DNA of 64,000 bases from Streptomyces sp. NBC_01232 (GTDB lineage Bacteria > Actinomycetota > Actinomycetes > Streptomycetales > Streptomycetaceae), in assembly GCF_035989885.1 (NCBI RefSeq), contig NZ_CP108518.1:4327501-4391500 (forward strand), in the 5' to 3' direction. The stretch's first letter is position 1. The number at the start of each line of letters is the position of its first letter. The notes beneath the pieces were generated by a model. It saw nothing but the letters and a program-made list of their open reading frames with translations. It did no database searches and was not told where the DNA came from. Below are positions 59,140-64,000 of this stretch, piece after piece. The position numbers and the translations under genes are program-made.

Positions 59140-59679
59140 CTAGAGGTAGGGGCCCGAGCGGATCGCTCCGTGGCCGCCGTCCTCGTCGTCGTCGTGCTGC
59201 CCGCCCGGCGGAAGGGCGCGGCGCATCTGCTCCAACTGGGCCCGTGCCGCCATCTGCTGCGCGAACAGGGCCGTCTGGATGCCGTGGAAGAGGCCCTCCA
59301 GCCAGCCCACCAACTGGGCCTGGGCGATCCGCAGTTCGGCCTCGGAGGGGATGGCCTCCTCGGTGAACGGGAGCGACAGGCGCTCCAGTTCCTCCACGAG
59401 CTCCGGAGCCAGGCCGTCCTCCAGCTCCTTGACCGAGGCGGCGTGGATGTCCTTGAGCCGGACCCGGCTCGCCTCGTCGAGAGGCGCGGCACGTACCTCT
59501 TCCAGGAGTTGCTTGATCATGCTGCCGATCCGCATGACCTTGGCGGGCTGTTCGACCATTTCCGTCACCGGGACCTCGCGCGACTCGTCATCGGCGTCGC
59601 CGACCGCCGTCCCGTCCTGTCCCACGATCAGGACGTGCGGGGGGCTGTCCTGCGACCGTTCACTCCTCGGCATCTCCAT
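59140..59679 (-). CDS. bpa: Bacterial proteasome activator Bpa/PafE
   Basis: This 179-residue protein has a helical core (MRIGSMIKQLLEEVRAAPLDEASRVRLKDIHAASVKELEDGL...AELRIAQAQLVGWLEGLFHGIQTALFAQQMAARAQLEQM) and a C-terminal GPYL, a HbYX-type tail that docks into the proteasome alpha-ring. It opens the 20S gate without ATP to degrade unfolded proteins. The disordered, charged N-terminus has VLIVGQDG. ATG 59679 is preferred to the GTG at 59697. Confidence 0.92.
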   Translation of the reverse strand: MEMPRSERSQDSPPHVLIVGQDGTAVGDADDESREVPVTEMVEQPAKVMRIGSMIKQLLEEVRAAPLDEASRVRLKDIHAASVKELEDGLAPELVEELERLSLPFTEEAIPSEAELRIAQAQLVGWLEGLFHGIQTALFAQQMAARAQLEQMRRALPPGGQHDDDEDGGHGAIRSGPYL

Positions 59680-59716
59680 GCCGTCATTCTCTCGCACACC
59701 TCCGTACTCACACGGT

Positions 59717-59756
59717 GTGCCCCCGTACAGTCGTGATCCAACCTGTACGGGGGCAC
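59717..59756 (-). terminator. 14-bp hairpin after the ABC permease gene
   Basis: Arms 59717-59730 and 59743-59756 pair perfectly with a 12-nt loop, just beyond the permease stop at 59772. Confidence 0.82.
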
Positions 59757-59771
59757 CAGCCTGCTACCGGG

Positions 59772-62629
59772 CTACGCCGCGGCCCGGCGGGCCAGCGCGC
59801 CGCTGGAGCGGGTGACGAGTGCCGCCAACAGGGCCGCGCCCAGCGGAACCAGGACGATCAGGCCGCCGATGGTCTCCCACGGCACGGAGATCACCACGGT
59901 CGGCAGGGCCTCCGACGCCGAGGTGTAGCCCTGCTCGACCGTCTCCCGGTAGAACGACTCCGCCTCGCGCTGCTCCATCAGGCGCAGGCCCACCGCGGGC
60001 AGGATCCCGGCCGCCGAGCCCAGGACGACACCCATCAGGGAGACCACCCCGCACTGGAAGCCGCTCAGCGTCCGCCGCACCCGCGGCGCCGCGCCCACGG
60101 CGGCCAGCGTCTTCAGGTCGGCCTCGGCGTCTGCCTGGGCGAGCCCGGTGGCGATGCCGGCCGCGCCGACGGTGACGAGACCGGCGAAGACGGCGAGGGC
60201 GAGCATGACGATGCTGTTGTCGCCCTGGTAGCCGGCCTCGATGCGCATGGAGGCCTCCACGCCCATCCGGTCGATCTCCCCGGCCATCTTCTGGCGCTGC
60301 TGGCTGGTCGCCTGCCCGTCGAGGCTGAAGTACGAGCCCAGGGGCGCGGTGGCCAGTCCGGCCGCCTTGGCGGCCGCGGGCGGCACGATCAGGTCGACGC
60401 CCCAGCTCTTGGTCGTCTCGGGCGCGAGGTGGACCGGGAAGACCTTGTCCTCACCGGGCAGCTCCTCATTCTTGTCGCGCTTGAGGTCGGCGGCCTCAGG
60501 GTCGGTGATGCTCCGCACGACGAGCTTGCCGTCCTTGACCTGGCGCTTGTCGAAGGCGACGGCCTGGCCGCCCTTGAGTGCGGCCACGGAGCCGGGGTCG
60601 GTGACCGCGAGGATGCTCAGCACCTTCTCGTCCGCAACGAGGACGGGGTGCTGCGTGCCGTACGGCTTGTCCTGGCAGCGCCAGTCCGCGCGCAGTTCCT
60701 TGCGCTGCGCCTCGGGGAAGGCGTTCATGCCGTCGGGGTGCTCGTAGAGCGGGCAGCGCTGTTCCCGGGGCGTGATGATCTCGGCCCGGCCGCAGCCGGG
60801 CTCGGAGGAGAACGACTCGCAGTTCGGGTTGCCGACGACCAGCCGGTCGATGTCCGCCCGCTGCGTCAGCGGAAGGTGCTTGGAGAGGGCCTCGCGCAGG
60901 GCGGGCACCTCCTTGTGCGCGCTGTTCTCGTTGGCCTCCAGCAGCCCGGTGCCGTGCGGCAGGTCCGCCCTGTACTCCTGGCGCATCTGGACGTCGTTGC
61001 TGTGCTGGTAGGTGGCCACCGCGACCGTTCCGGCGACGGCGGCCAGGACGGCGGCCACGGCGGGCGCCGTACGCCCGCGGTTGCGCACCGCGTCGCGCAG
61101 CGCGAGCCGCGGCGACAGCGGCAGCCAGCGGCCGAGCCGGCCGAACAGGCCGACGAGGACCGGGGTGAGGGCGACGATGCCGAGCTCGGCGATGGCGCTG
61201 CCGCCCGCGACGACGGGGCTGCCCATCTGCGAGGTGGTGCCGTAGAGGGCGATGGCGGCGCCGACGGCGACGGCGATCAGTCCGACGACGGGCAGCACCC
61301 GGTTGGCGCGGCGGATGCCGCGGCGGCCGGTCAGCGAGGCCAGCACGGTCTGCCGGGAGGCGGTGACGGCCGGGACGATCGCGGCCAGCAGGCCGGTCAG
61401 TACGGCGAGAGCGGCGATGGCGGCGAGTTCCAGCGGGCGGAGGTCGAAGTCGCCGAAGCGTTCGCCGAGCTTCTCCTCCAGCACCGGCCGCAGGACGACG
61501 GTGAGCAGGATTCCGACGACGGTGCCGACGACGGCGGCGACGGCGCCTATGACCAGGCCGCCGGAGAGCACGATGGAGCGGATGTGGCGCCGGTCGCCGC
61601 CGTTGGCGCCGACCAGGCCCAGCTGGCGGCGCGAGCGGCGGGCGCCGACCGCGAAGGCCGGTCCGGCGAGCAGGCAGATCTCCAGCATGGCCAGGCCCAC
61701 CACGGTGGCCACGATGGCCATTTGGACGACGGCGTTGCTGTCGCGGTCGAACCTCTCCTTCGGCTCGTCCTTGTACAGCGGGACCTCGGAGTCGGCGGGC
61801 GGGTCGAGCATGACCGCGCGGGAGACGACGACCATGCCCTTGGCGTTGGCCGCCTTGACCGCGTCCCAGGTGACACCCGCGCCGCCGACCTTGACCAGGT
61901 ATTCGTCGTCGGCGCCGACTCCGTGCGCTCCGGCGGCCTGCAGCGCCTTGGCGAGCGGGGCGAGCAGGGTCCCGGGCGGGGCGATGAGCTCGTTGCGCCC
62001 GAGCGCGGACGGCACCTCGTGGGCACCGACGATCTTGTACGCGGACGTGGCGCCGCGCGGGGTCACCGAGGAGCCGACGAAGAGGCCCGAGTTGTCCAGG
62101 AAGGCCTGGGTGGCGATGACTTCGCCCGGTCCCTCGGGCAGCCGGCCGCGGTCGAGCGTGATCAGGCCGGTCACCAGGGGGCTGTGCGTGTCGAGTTCGC
62201 GCAGCTGCGTGTCGAGCAGCCCGTGGGTGGTGCGTACCTTGCCGAAGCCGCTGCTGTCCTTGAGGAACTCGGCCCCGGCCGGGAACAGGGACTGCACCGG
62301 AACCGGCGGGACCTCGCGCGCCTGCGACGGGTCGAAGTTCTTGTATCCGCCGACGGGTGCGGAGGTGGTGCCGTCGGGGTTCTGGTTGATGGGACTGCCC
62401 GACATCGTGGCCCGCACGCGGGCGTCGGCCGTGCCGACCGTGCGGGACAGGGTCTGTTCGGGGGAGAGTTCGGCGCTGCGCAGGGTGAAGTCGGCGGCGC
62501 TCACGCCGACGATCGGCAGGGCGAGCATCGCGAGGACCAGGGCACTGCGGCCCTTGGCGCGCCATGCGTCGCGGCGCGCTATGCGCAGGGCCGCGACCCA
62601 GGAGTGGTACCAGGCCCGGAGCGGAGAGT

Positions 62630-62633
<4 letters not shown>
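59772..62633 (-). CDS. FtsX-fold ABC transporter permease
   Basis: This 953-residue permease has an N-terminal membrane segment (about 30-50), a large extracytoplasmic domain (about 50-300), membrane segments about 305-480, a second extracytoplasmic domain with several Cys (GNPNCESFSSEPGCGRAE, ADWRCQDKPYG), and terminal segments including TLAAVGAAPRVRRTLSGFQCGVVS. GTG 62633 overlaps the ATPase stop (GTGA). Control by the adjacent PadR gene suggests drug or envelope-stress response; no cluster link. Confidence 0.92.
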
Positions 62634-63376
<743 letters not shown>

Positions 63377-63401
63377 GGAGGGTCCCCCCTGGAACGGTGG
63401 T

Positions 63402-64000
63402 TCAGCCACGTCGCGTACGGGCGGTACGGGGCCGGGTGGTGGTGGTCGGGTCCGGGGTGTCGGCTACGGCGGCCTGGGGCGGTTCGGGTTCAGCGGCTCT
63501 CCGGTCGGCCGGCAGGGAGAGCCGGACGAGCCGGGCTTCGCAGTGGTCGAGCCAGCGGGCCTCGGCCTCGGTCTGGAAGATCAGCTGCTCCAGGACGAGC
63601 AGCCAGGCCACGTCGTCGCGTTCGCGGGACCGGCCGCTCTCGACCGCGGCCAGCGCCGTGGCCTTGAGCCGGGTGTAGTCCTGCATCGCCTTGATCGTGG
63701 CGTGCCGCTGGGCCTGGATGACCGCACGGATGTCCACGCCGGGGGCGCCCACGGCCATGGCGAGCTTGATGGACAGCTCGTCGCGGGGCGGGTTGGCGCG
63801 GTCGACGGGGCGCTCGTACCACTGGAACAGCTCGGTGCGCCCGGTGTCCGTGATGGCGTAGAGGGTGTGGCCGGCGGCGTCCTCACCGTCGGGGGCGACG
63901 AGGCCGTCGCGTTCGAGGCGGGCGAGGGTCGTGTACACCTGCCCGACGTTGAGCGGCCAGGTGGAGCCGGTGCGGGACTCGAACTCGGTGCGTAGCTGGG
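63402..64000 (-). CDS. PadR-family transcriptional regulator, N-terminus outside window
   Basis: The visible ~200 residues contain the PadR winged helix (LRTEFESRTGSTWPLNVGQVYTTLARLERDGLV, with the conserved GQVYTTLxRLExDGLV) and a C-terminal helical dimerisation domain (IQAQRHATIKAMQDYTRL...ARWLDHCEARL). Its stop lies 25 bp before the ATPase start, so it probably autoregulates an operon with the ABC transporter. The first ~20 residues are beyond the right edge. Confidence 0.92.
   Translation of the reverse strand, partial: QLRTEFESRTGSTWPLNVGQVYTTLARLERDGLVAPDGEDAAGHTLYAITDTGRTELFQWYERPVDRANPPRDELSIKLAMAVGAPGVDIRAVIQAQRHATIKAMQDYTRLKATALAAVESGRSRERDDVAWLLVLEQLIFQTEAEARWLDHCEARLVRLSLPADRRAAEPEPPQAAVADTPDPTTTTRPRTARTRRG

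Overview
The window is high-GC actinobacterial DNA and almost certainly a Streptomyces chromosome. Pointers are AfsR/SARP-type regulators, GTGA and ATGA gene overlaps, an HbYX-type proteasome activator, DUF2252 and HTTM proteins, and two parS sites. The parS palindromes (37056-37071 and 56837-56850) suggest the origin-proximal core of a linear chromosome. No rRNA, tRNA, CRISPR array or intact transposase was recognised.

Region 1 (1-26.3 kb) is most of a biosynthetic cluster for a chlorinated, probably acylated nonribosomal peptide. It holds a truncated NRPS (C-A-PCP-E-C, running off the left edge), a type II PKS set of highly-reducing type (ACP, KS-alpha, KS-beta, ketoreductase) with a DsbA-fold isomerase, a LysR and a SARP regulator, a tryptophan halogenase with its flavin reductase, an antiporter, exporters, MbtH, a free-standing adenylation enzyme with an Asp-like code, a Sfp-type PPTase, and tryptophan dioxygenase plus kynurenine formamidase. 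Halogenase, flavin reductase, dioxygenase and formamidase together form a complete route from Trp to a chlorokynurenine, by homology 4-chlorokynurenine as in taromycin. Four leftward promoters (NRPS, ACP-PKS, SARP, MbtH) carry CTGA/TCAG heptamers phased at exactly 11 bp, each ending 7 bp before a -10-like hexamer. The array before the ACP has eleven consecutive units. This reads as one SARP regulon.

Region 2 (26.5-35.5 kb) looks like a separate, apparently undescribed RiPP locus. A 66-residue precursor with a Cys-rich tail is translationally coupled (ATGA) to a fused RRE / ocin-ThiF-like / YcaO cyclodehydratase. A DesK/DesR-type two-component pair follows, then a short protein resembling only the N-terminal part of a SagB-type dehydrogenase. 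That protein stops exactly at a 17-bp inverted repeat flanked by CTAG. A second SARP and a second two-component pair, whose kinase has an unusual extra membrane segment and ectodomain after its ATPase domain, close the region.

Region 3 (35.5-64 kb) is core metabolism. It contains DUF2252, J-domain and rhodanese proteins, an acyl-CoA dehydrogenase behind a KstR-like operator, the phenylacetyl-CoA epoxidase operon paaABCDE, DUF5819-HTTM, a TrmH methyltransferase, paaN, a paaH-like dehydrogenase with a PaaR-like TetR gene, a BkdR-like Lrp regulator and the E1alpha-E1beta-E2 2-oxoacid dehydrogenase operon. A shared 18-nt operator lies before paaA, between paaN and the paaH-like gene, and before the E1alpha gene. 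Then come a quinone oxidoreductase, a potassium channel, moeA, mobA, the Bpa proteasome activator, and an ABC exporter with a PadR regulator cut by the right edge. No stretch much above 300 bases lacks a gene. The longest, 12702-13004, is a divergent promoter region.
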